From Sphingobium sp. TCM1 (lineage in GTDB: Bacteria; Pseudomonadota; Alphaproteobacteria; Sphingomonadales; Sphingomonadaceae), in contig NZ_LXVX01000023.1 in assembly GCF_001650725.1 (NCBI RefSeq), forward strand, positions 1-64,000: a stretch of DNA of 64,000 nucleotides, given 5' to 3'. Position numbers and translations under genes: made by a program. The notes beneath the pieces are model-generated. The model was not told the origin of the DNA. It did not search any database and saw nothing but the letters and a program-made list of their open reading frames with translations. Positions within the stretch are counted from its first letter, which is position 1. Every line of letters begins with the position of its first letter. Positions 41,241 to 48,323 of this stretch are shown piece by piece.

Positions 41241-42608
41241 TTAGCGTCGTTCTGCCAACCACTTAAGCGCCGATAGGCTTGGCATGAACAGATATTCGCC
41301 TCCCTTCATGACATTGAAAGTCTGCACACCGTCGATGCGCTTGCGCGCGGGCGCCTGCGGGATGGTGAACCGACCGTCCTCCTCATGCAGGCCGACGATT
41401 GGATCGCGCTCTTCGCCAAGGTCGACGAAATTCCCGCGATTGATCCATTCCTGCTGCATGAACTCGATCGTGTCATAGGCACGCGCGCTGATGAAGATGA
41501 AGAACAGGCCGCGATCGCCTTTCTTATCGTCCTGCGGCGTGACATCCTCGGAATAGACCGGCCCGAAGGTCGAGGAACGACGGATGATCCTGTGGATGTT
41601 GACGTCGGTGAGCAGCGTCAACTCGGAGTCGCGGGGATTGAGCCGGCGCATATGGCAGCCAAGCGGCACAACGCGACCTTTGGGGTCATCCTTGAAGCTG
41701 AAGTCGTTGTTGCGCTGCGGGTCGGCGCCGAGGTCGGGATCGTCGTGATCGGGCGACAGCGTCAAGGGCGCGCCGGAACGCCAGCGACCGAACATCTTGG
41801 CGGCTAATAGCTCGCGTTCCTCCGGCGTCTCGCCATGCGCCTTGAGGAAGGCGTTAAAACAGCCGACCCGGCTGTTGTACTTGCGCATAACGACGAAGGT
41901 GCCGTTCTTGCCCAGCCCGGCGGGCTCGGGCATGCCAAGCGGTTGGCCGTTCTCGCTTTCATATCCAAGAATGAACTCGCCCGCCTTGATCGGGCGCTCC
42001 TCGCCCGGCAGCGGATCGACGCCGCTACCCTCGACGGCGGGCTGGGAGATCGAATCCCGGAAACCGAACGGGTTTTTCGCGCCATCCGGCGCGCCGAAAC
42101 GATGCTCGCCGAGCAGGGTCACGCCGCTGCTCCGGTCGAGTTCGGTGCGCGCCGTCGCCAGCGCCTTATCGAGCGCAGCATCATCCACGGCGTAGATAGT
42201 CAGCGCGAGATGGCAGTTGCCGGGCTTGAACACCTCTTCCCAGTTTTGAGGCGCGTTGGGCCCGAAGTCGCGAAGCTGCTCCGCGCGTGCGGCCATGCCC
42301 TGCTGGAAGGGGAGCGGGAATGTCTTGAGCTGCGCTTCGGGAACGCCGAGCGCCTTCAGCCCCTCGAAGCTGAGTGCGGCCCCGATCCAGAAATCAAGAT
42401 CCTCGCTCCAGTTGTCGGCAGATGCGATATGGGGCGCGAGCCGGCCGAGAAGATCGCGCGCGCCCTCCGCCTCGTCGAAATGGAGCATGGCGTGGATACC
42501 GACATAAGGCTCGGGCCGGCTTCGCAGGATCAGCGCCTGAATGTCGTGCAGATCGAGCGTAACGCTGTCGCGCCGGAAGCGCTCTTTCAGTTTCTGAAGG
42601 ATCGCCAT
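41241..42608 (-). CDS. Dyp-type haem peroxidase
   Basis: The 455-residue protein has DyP features. The distal motif GFRDSISQP at residues 182-190 (normally GxxDG) keeps the catalytic Asp185 but replaces the last glycine with serine. The proximal histidine is in GCHMRRLNPRDSE (His319), and the haem-binding C-terminus holds RGLFFIFISARAYDTIEFMQ. DyP enzymes oxidise dyes, phenolics and other substrates with H2O2. No twin-arginine signal or encapsulin targeting tail is evident. It lies three bases after the uncharacterised gene and forms an operon with the catalase-like gene. Confidence 0.9.
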   Translation of the reverse strand: MAILQKLKERFRRDSVTLDLHDIQALILRSRPEPYVGIHAMLHFDEAEGARDLLGRLAPHIASADNWSEDLDFWIGAALSFEGLKALGVPEAQLKTFPLPFQQGMAARAEQLRDFGPNAPQNWEEVFKPGNCHLALTIYAVDDAALDKALATARTELDRSSGVTLLGEHRFGAPDGAKNPFGFRDSISQPAVEGSGVDPLPGEERPIKAGEFILGYESENGQPLGMPEPAGLGKNGTFVVMRKYNSRVGCFNAFLKAHGETPEERELLAAKMFGRWRSGAPLTLSPDHDDPDLGADPQRNNDFSFKDDPKGRVVPLGCHMRRLNPRDSELTLLTDVNIHRIIRRSSTFGPVYSEDVTPQDDKKGDRGLFFIFISARAYDTIEFMQQEWINRGNFVDLGEERDPIVGLHEEDGRFTIPQAPARKRIDGVQTFNVMKGGEYLFMPSLSALKWLAERR

Positions 42609-42611
42609 GGC

Positions 42612-43223
42612 TCAGCCCACCTTGTCCAGGAATTCGTTGACCGCATGCTCCATCCGCTGAAGGCGGCGCACGTCGACGACGGTCACCTGCGGGTTGGCGA
42701 CGAACCAGCCGGCAGCGGTGATCTGATGCTCGGCGATGAAATCCTTGACCTTGGGGCTTGCGATGCCAGGCCAACCTTCGACCGAAGCGAAAAGCAGGTC
42801 CATCAGGTCGGGGATCTTGGTGGCGAAGTCGTTGATATAGGTGTCCCAGTCGCCGTCATAGGCGGTGGCGAACAGGATGCGTGTGTCGTTGTCGAAGAAC
42901 ACGAACCGCATATTGTGGAGCGTGCCGACCTTCTGCGCGCCATCGAAATTGCCGTTCACCAGCCCGAAGATGCGTTTCAGCCGGTCCGCGCCGCCTGGCT
43001 TCAAGTTTGCGATGGCTGTGAGCTCGGAGACATTGCCGGACTGGGCGCCGACACGGCCAGCCGAGCCCGCCGTGCCCTTGAGGTCGGGATTGTGCTTCGT
43101 CACCATCTGCTCAAGGGCGAGCTTGGCGAGCTGCGGCGCGTCGCCGGCCACTTCCTCGATCCGCCGCCGGATGGCTTGAAGGCGGGTTTCGTCGATCTGC
43201 GGGGTGTCTTCGGTTTCGGCCAT
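42612..43223 (-). CDS. Uncharacterised protein linked to catalase-like and DyP genes
   Basis: The 203-residue protein has a helical N-terminus (RLQAIRRRIEEVAGDAPQLA), then a compact domain with NMRFVFFDNDTRILFATAYD, GDWDTYINDFATKIPDLMDL and LLFASVEGWPGI. These conserved-looking aromatic and acidic stretches do not match an enzyme family that I can name. Start at ATG 43223 is supported by GGAGG 8-12 bases upstream; the frame is open to 43301. It sits between the catalase-like gene and the DyP gene with gaps of 40 and 3 bases, so all three should be co-expressed. It may bind haem or lipid, but that is inference from context only. Confidence 0.7.
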   Translation of the reverse strand: MAETEDTPQIDETRLQAIRRRIEEVAGDAPQLAKLALEQMVTKHNPDLKGTAGSAGRVGAQSGNVSELTAIANLKPGGADRLKRIFGLVNGNFDGAQKVGTLHNMRFVFFDNDTRILFATAYDGDWDTYINDFATKIPDLMDLLFASVEGWPGIASPKVKDFIAEHQITAAGWFVANPQVTVVDVRRLQRMEHAVNEFLDKVG

Positions 43224-43263
43224 GGCTGGCCTCCTTTCGTGATTGCGTGTGACGATCGGTGCG

Positions 43264-44352
43264 TCAGTCCGGGATGGCGTCGATGTTTGTCGGCTCGACA
43301 CGAGGCTGGGCGTTCATCTCATGGCGGTAGCGGGTGGATCGCTCATAGGCGGCGATGCGCACCCGCATGATCGATCCGAGCGGCTGATGATCGCGGATAC
43401 CGTGCCAGGGATTGAACGACAGCACGTCATCGCCATAGACCCGCCGCGCCGGCGAATAGGCGTCCTGCGGCGGGATGCGCAGCGTGGCGATCGGCTGGTG
43501 TGGCGACAGCTCTTCGGGCCAGAGCACCGCCGCGTCCTCGACAGGCATCTTGTCGAGATCAGCGCAAAGTTGGGCGCGCAGTTGATACTCAGCACCTTGG
43601 TCGCGGAAATGCTCGACAACCAGATCGCGCATGGTGGCATCCTCCACCGTGCCGACGTCCTTGCCGGTGAGCGCGCGGACATTGTCGGAAAGCGGCGCGG
43701 CGCTGATCTTGGCGATGTAATCGCCAAAACGGATCGCCGCCATCGAGTGATAGGTCTCGCCAAGCAGATGGTCGTTGTCGCGCGCGAGACCGCGCAGCGT
43801 GGCGCCGGGCTCGACGCCGACCGCTTCGACCGCAGCTTCCACGCCGCGCGCCACCCCAGCCATCGCTCGCTGGAGAAAGACCGGGTTCTGGGCATTCTTC
43901 TCCAGAAGGCTGATGAGCTGGCGATATTTACCGATCGTGCCGAAGCTCAAGGTCGGGATGTTGACGAGCAGGAAATCCTGGTTTTGGCCCTGGTCTTCGG
44001 GGAGAAGCCGCTCGCCTTCGACGCCGATCACCTTGATCGCCATGCCGCGCGGGGCGGGAATCGTGTCGGAGTGAATGTCGCCCGGCGCTGATGAGAGGCG
44101 GATCACCATGGAATAGGTGGCCGGGCGAGCGAAAAGCCCCTGACGCAGATGCTCCGGCAGTTCCGGTACGACGAGTTCGCCCTTGAGGAACCCGTGGCTC
44201 TTGGCATGGGCGTCGCGCACCGCATGGCGGTGGCGTTCGAACGCCTTGCGGTTGGTATTCGCCATGATCTCAAGGATCTCGGCGGTCAGCCGCTCCTCGT
44301 CCTTGCCGAGAACCTCCACGTCCGGAGAATAGCCAATGTAGGTTTGAGCCAA
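43264..44352 (-). CDS. Catalase-like haem protein (y4iL/allene-oxide-synthase-related)
   Basis: The 362-residue protein is shorter than a true catalase (about 480 or more). It keeps the distal-side element RHAVRDAHAKSHGFLKGEL (distal His about 49), the segment LFARPATYSMVIRLSSAPGD and PAPRGMAIKVIG, and ends in a catalase-like proximal region IAAYERSTRYRHEMN. This pattern is that of catalase-related proteins such as y4iL and the haem-dependent allene oxide synthases, which act on fatty-acid hydroperoxides rather than only H2O2. It is the first gene of the leftward operon and is divergent from a TetR gene followed by fatty-acid genes. Confidence 0.8.
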   Translation of the reverse strand: MAQTYIGYSPDVEVLGKDEERLTAEILEIMANTNRKAFERHRHAVRDAHAKSHGFLKGELVVPELPEHLRQGLFARPATYSMVIRLSSAPGDIHSDTIPAPRGMAIKVIGVEGERLLPEDQGQNQDFLLVNIPTLSFGTIGKYRQLISLLEKNAQNPVFLQRAMAGVARGVEAAVEAVGVEPGATLRGLARDNDHLLGETYHSMAAIRFGDYIAKISAAPLSDNVRALTGKDVGTVEDATMRDLVVEHFRDQGAEYQLRAQLCADLDKMPVEDAAVLWPEELSPHQPIATLRIPPQDAYSPARRVYGDDVLSFNPWHGIRDHQPLGSIMRVRIAAYERSTRYRHEMNAQPRVEPTNIDAIPD

Positions 44353-44370
44353 GAGCGCTCCTTCACACTG

Positions 44371-44436
44371 AGATTTCGTTGCCCAGGAACGATTTCGGGT
44401 CGAAATCGCCGTTGATTTCGGATATCAGTTGATATC
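44371..44436. promoter_or_regulatory. Repeat cluster in the divergent promoter (candidate TetR operators)
   Basis: GATTTCG occurs three times (44372, 44391, 44414) and once inverted (44401), giving the perfect dyad GATTTCG-GGT-CGAAATC at 44391-44407. GATATCAGTTGATATC at 44421-44436 is a second dyad. All lie in the 155 bases between the catalase-like gene and the TetR gene, so a shared regulator for both operons is likely. Confidence 0.5.
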
Positions 44437-44507
44437 TGGTCTCACTGAGAACGCGGAACCTCCGAAAAGGTTTCGCACGTCTCGCCCGTTGGTTGGAGAA
44501 CGAACCC

Positions 44508-45131
44508 ATGCCGCTTACGCGCAAGGACACGCAGCGCCAGACGCGGGACCGGCTGATCGCGGCCGCGCATTCCTCGATTATCGAGGAGGGGGTCTCTGCC
44601 ATGTCGATTCGCAACATCTGCAGCGCCGCAGGGCATTCGCAGGGCGCCTTCTACTCGAACTTCGCCAGCAAGGATGATCTGCTGGTCGAGATCCTGCAAA
44701 GCCATATCCAGGACGAGGTCACACTGCTTCGCGACCTGGTCGCGCACTGCTCCGGCGACGATATCGAGGCGACGCTGCAGGTGCTGGCCGCGCGGCTCGC
44801 GAAGTTGGCCGACGAGGCACAATGGTCACTGCTCTCGATCGAATTGCAGCTCCATGCCCGGCGCGATCCGGCTTTCGCCGAGCGGCACCGGGAGGGCAAG
44901 GCGGCCTGCTATCGGATGTTCGGTGAGCTCGTCGCCGATCTGACGCAACGCTTCGCACTTCGTCCGGCCTTGCCGCCGATGCAGACCGGTATCGGTCTTT
45001 ACGCGGTCTGGATGGGACTGGCGGTGCAGGGCGATGTCGAAGGCGCCATGCCGCGCGACGAGATGCTCGTCGGCTTCTTCCGCGCCATGGCAGGACTGGG
45101 TTCGTCGCATGAGGAGCAGGCGTATTCGTGA
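44508..45131 (+). CDS. TetR family regulator
   Basis: The 207-residue protein has the TetR N-terminal helix-turn-helix: RQTRDRLIAAAHSSIIEEGV, then SAMSIRNICSAAGHSQGAFY SNF. A variable ligand domain follows, in which YAVWMGLAVQGDVEG resembles the TetR C-terminal helix. The ATG at 44508 has GGAG nine bases upstream; the frame opens at a TTG at 44493. It overlaps the thioesterase gene (GTGA) and so leads the thioesterase-dehydrogenase-oleate hydratase operon. Its ligand is plausibly a fatty acid or acyl-CoA, which is inference from the neighbours. Confidence 0.88.
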   Translation: MPLTRKDTQRQTRDRLIAAAHSSIIEEGVSAMSIRNICSAAGHSQGAFYSNFASKDDLLVEILQSHIQDEVTLLRDLVAHCSGDDIEATLQVLAARLAKLADEAQWSLLSIELQLHARRDPAFAERHREGKAACYRMFGELVADLTQRFALRPALPPMQTGIGLYAVWMGLAVQGDVEGAMPRDEMLVGFFRAMAGLGSSHEEQAYS

Positions 45132-45625
45132 GCGGGATCGTGTCAGATCGTCGACGCATCGGCTGCGATGAGCACGGACACCCACTCGTCGGCGAGGTGG
45201 ATGAGCATCGGCGCTTCCATATCCGCTTCCGCGCCCGGGACGCCGACATCGACGAACTCGGCCATGTCAACAATGCGGTCTGGGTGACCTGGATTCAGGA
45301 TGTGTCGGTGGCGCATTGGCTGACGGCCGCGCGGCCGCAGGATCGCGACCGGTTCGTCGCGGTCGTGCTGCGCCATGAGGTCGACTATCGCGGCAATGTC
45401 CGGGCGGGAGACGAGGTCAGTGCGATCACCTGGGTCATCCGAGCGCCGCGGGGTGCCCGCTATGCACGATGTGTCGAATTCCATGCCGAAGACGGCCGGA
45501 CGATCGTCGCCTCGCTGACCCAATGGGCCCTGGTCGATCGGGAAACCGGCAAGCTGGCCCGCGTCCCGGTGGAGGTGGCGGCTCCGTTTCTAAGTGACGA
45601 TACCGCGCAGAAGGAAATTGGATGA
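45128..45625 (+). CDS. Hotdog acyl-CoA thioesterase (4HBT/FadM type)
   Basis: The 165-residue protein has the 4-hydroxybenzoyl-CoA thioesterase pattern: FRARDADIDELGHVNNAVWV, with the Asp-x-x-G-H-x-N-N active-site loop, followed by a helix IQDVSVAHWLTAA and strand RHEVDYRGNVRAGDEV. It hydrolyses acyl-CoA to free acid. The GTG start overlaps the TetR stop and the gene overlaps the next by four bases. Co-expression with oleate hydratase makes sense because that enzyme acts on free fatty acids. Confidence 0.85.
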   Translation: MSGIVSDRRRIGCDEHGHPLVGEVDEHRRFHIRFRARDADIDELGHVNNAVWVTWIQDVSVAHWLTAARPQDRDRFVAVVLRHEVDYRGNVRAGDEVSAITWVIRAPRGARYARCVEFHAEDGRTIVASLTQWALVDRETGKLARVPVEVAAPFLSDDTAQKEIG

Positions 45626-46488
45626 GCGATATCAGGAAAGTGGCGGTTCTCGGCACGGGAGTCCTCGGGAGCCAGATCGCCTTCCAGACGGCCTATAGCG
45701 GCTTCGATGTTGTCGCCTACGACATCAGCGAGGAAGCGCTCGAACAGGCGCGCGCACGGCTGGCGGCGCTCGTCGAAACCTACACGAACGAGGTGTCGGG
45801 CGCGGCTGGCGGCAAGGCGGCCGGGGCGCTCAAGCGGATCGCTCTGCTGAGCGATCTCGGCGCGGCCGTCGCGGACGCGGACCTCGTGATCGAGGCGGTT
45901 CCGGAGGTTCTTTCGATCAAGCAGGCGCTCTACGAGAAACTGGCGGGGCTCGCGCCGGACAGGACGATCTTCGCCACCAATAGCTCGACCCTGCTGCCGA
46001 GCGACCTGAAGGCTTACACCGGCCGACCGGACCGGTTTCTGGCGCTGCACTTCGCCAACAGCATCTGGAAGTTCAACACCGCCGAGGTGATGGGCACGGA
46101 CGACACCGATCCGGCCGTGTTCGATGCCCTGATCGCCTTCGCCTCCGCCATCGGCATGGTGCCGATCCCGGTGCGCAAGGAGAAAGCGGGTTACGTCCTC
46201 AATTCGCTTTTGGTGCCGCTCCTGAACGCGGCCGCCGATCTGGCGGCCGGCGGCTATGCCGAGCCGGAAGATGTCGACAAGGTCTGGCGGATCGCCACCG
46301 GCGCGCCGATGGGGCCGTTCCAGATCTACGACATCATCGGATTGAACACCCCCTACAACATCCTCTCGCATGGCGACGAGCATGCTCAGTCGCTCGCCGC
46401 CTGGCTGAAGGAAAACTACATCGACAAGGGCAGGCTCGGCATCGCCTCGGGCGAAGGCTTCTACAGCTACAAGCCCTCCGCAGACTGA
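45622..46488 (+). CDS. 3-hydroxyacyl-CoA dehydrogenase (single-domain)
   Basis: The 288-residue protein has the NAD loop RKVAVLGTGVLGSQIAFQTA, the ATNSSTLLPSDLKAYTGRPD segment, the catalytic-His region RFLALHFANSIWKFNTAEVM and a 3HCDH C-domain with AGYVLNSLLVPLLNAAADLA. It oxidises (S)-3-hydroxyacyl-CoA with NAD. It starts inside the thioesterase stop (ATGA) and is followed 27 bases later by oleate hydratase. Length matches HbdA/FadB2-type enzymes. Confidence 0.9.
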   Translation: MSDIRKVAVLGTGVLGSQIAFQTAYSGFDVVAYDISEEALEQARARLAALVETYTNEVSGAAGGKAAGALKRIALLSDLGAAVADADLVIEAVPEVLSIKQALYEKLAGLAPDRTIFATNSSTLLPSDLKAYTGRPDRFLALHFANSIWKFNTAEVMGTDDTDPAVFDALIAFASAIGMVPIPVRKEKAGYVLNSLLVPLLNAAADLAAGGYAEPEDVDKVWRIATGAPMGPFQIYDIIGLNTPYNILSHGDEHAQSLAAWLKENYIDKGRLGIASGEGFYSYKPSAD

Positions 46489-46515
46489 TCCCAACAAGAA
46501 GAACAGGAGTTCGCC

Positions 46516-48282
46516 ATGCACTATAGCAGCGGAAACTATGAAGCCTTCGTGCGTCCCCGCAAGCCCGAGGGCGCCGACAAGAAGACGGCCTGGTTTGTCG
46601 GTTCGGGGCTGGCGGGGCTTGCCGGCGCGGCCTTCCTGATCCGCGACGGCGGCGTTTCCGGCGACCGCATCACCATCCTTGAAGAGCTGGAAATCCCTGG
46701 TGGCGCGCTCGATGGTCTGGACGTGCCCGAAAAGGGCTTCGTCATTCGCGGCGGCCGCGAAATGGAAGAACATTTCGAGTGCCTGTGGGACCTTTATCGC
46801 TCGATCCCCTCGCTGGAGATCGAGGACGCCAGCGTGCTCGACGAGTTCTACCGGCTCAACAAGGACGATCCCAACTTTTCGCTCCAGCGCACGACGCAGA
46901 ACCAGGGCCAGGACGTGCCCGACAAAGCGCTGTTGACGCTAAACGACAAGGCCCAGAAGGACCTGCTCTCGGTCTTCCTCGCGACGCGCGAGGAGATGGA
47001 GAACAAGCGTATCAACGAGGTCTTCGGCGAAGACTTCCTCAAAAGCAATTTCTGGCTCTACTGGCGCACCATGTTCGCCTTCGAGGAATGGCATTCCGCG
47101 CTGGAGATGAAGCTCTACCTGCACCGCTTCATCCATCATATCGGCAGTCTCGCCGACTTCTCCTCGCTCAAGTTCAACCGCTATAACCAGTATGAATCGA
47201 TGGTCCTGCCGCTGGTGAAGTGGCTGACCGATCACGGCGTCACGTTCCGCTACGGCGTCGAGGTCACCGATGTCGATTTCGACATCCAGCCCGGCCGCAA
47301 GCAAGCGACCCGCATTCACTGGAAAGAGCGCGGCGTCGAAGGCGGCGTCGATCTCGGGCCAGACGATCTCGTCTTCATCACGATCGGCTCGCTGACCGAG
47401 AATTCCGACAATGGCGACCACAGGACGCCGGCGAAGCTCAATGAAGGACCGGCGCCGGCCTGGGACCTGTGGCGCCGCATCGCCGCGAAGGATCCGGCCT
47501 TCGGCCGCCCCGACGTGTTCGGCGCCCATATCCCGGAGACGAAATGGGCCTCCGCCTCCATCACCGCCCTCGACGCCCGCATTCCGGCCTATGTCGAGAA
47601 GATCACCAAGCGGAACCCCTTTACCGGCAAGATCGTCTCCGCCGGTATCGTCACGGTGAAGGACTCGGCGTGGCTGCTGAGCTGGACGGTTCATCGCCAG
47701 CCGCATTTCAAGAAGCAGCCCAAAGATCAGATGATCGCCTGGTTCTACGCGCTCTTTGTCGATTGCCCCGGCGACTTCGTGAAGAAGCCGATGCAGGAAT
47801 GCACCGGTGAGGAGATCACCCAGGAATGGCTCTATCACCTCGGCGTGCCGGTCGAGGACATTCCCGAACTCGCGGCATCCGGCGCCAGCACCGTTCCCAC
47901 GATGATGCCCTATATTACCGCCTTCTTCATGCCGCGCCAGGCGGGTGACCGGCCGGACGTGGTGCCGGAGGGCGCGGTCAACTTCGCCTTCATCGGCCAG
48001 TTCGCGGAATCGAAGCAGCGGGACTGCATCTTCACCACGGAATATTCGGTGAGAACCCCGATGGAGGCCGTCTACACGCTGATGAATGTCGAGCGCGGCG
48101 TGCCGGAGGTCTTCAACTCGACCTATGATATTCGTACACTTCTTGCTGCGATCGGTCCGCTGCGGGACGGCAAGGGCATCGATCTTCCCGGACCGGCCTT
48201 CCTGCGCAAGCTGCTGATGAAGAAGCTCGAAGGCACAGAGATCGCCAAGCTGCTCGAAGAGTTCCATCTGATCGAGGAGTGA
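46516..48282 (+). CDS. ohyA: Oleate hydratase
   Basis: The 588-residue flavoenzyme adds water to the cis double bond of oleate to give 10-hydroxystearate. The FAD loop is TAWFVGSGLAGLAGAAFLIR (residues 24-43). Glu82 in FVIRGGREMEEHFECLWDLY corresponds to the catalytic/flavin-contacting glutamate described for OhyA. Further family blocks are NFWLYWRTMFAFEEWHSALE, MVLPLVKWLTDHGVTF and YITAFFMPRQAGDRP. Length is normal. GAACAGGAG precedes the ATG. It ends the TetR-led operon and ties it to unsaturated fatty acids. Confidence 0.95.
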   Translation: MHYSSGNYEAFVRPRKPEGADKKTAWFVGSGLAGLAGAAFLIRDGGVSGDRITILEELEIPGGALDGLDVPEKGFVIRGGREMEEHFECLWDLYRSIPSLEIEDASVLDEFYRLNKDDPNFSLQRTTQNQGQDVPDKALLTLNDKAQKDLLSVFLATREEMENKRINEVFGEDFLKSNFWLYWRTMFAFEEWHSALEMKLYLHRFIHHIGSLADFSSLKFNRYNQYESMVLPLVKWLTDHGVTFRYGVEVTDVDFDIQPGRKQATRIHWKERGVEGGVDLGPDDLVFITIGSLTENSDNGDHRTPAKLNEGPAPAWDLWRRIAAKDPAFGRPDVFGAHIPETKWASASITALDARIPAYVEKITKRNPFTGKIVSAGIVTVKDSAWLLSWTVHRQPHFKKQPKDQMIAWFYALFVDCPGDFVKKPMQECTGEEITQEWLYHLGVPVEDIPELAASGASTVPTMMPYITAFFMPRQAGDRPDVVPEGAVNFAFIGQFAESKQRDCIFTTEYSVRTPMEAVYTLMNVERGVPEVFNSTYDIRTLLAAIGPLRDGKGIDLPGPAFLRKLLMKKLEGTEIAKLLEEFHLIEE

Positions 48283-48323
48283 ACAAAGACCGGAAGGCAC
48301 GCGCGGCGTGTGAAAGGTGATGA

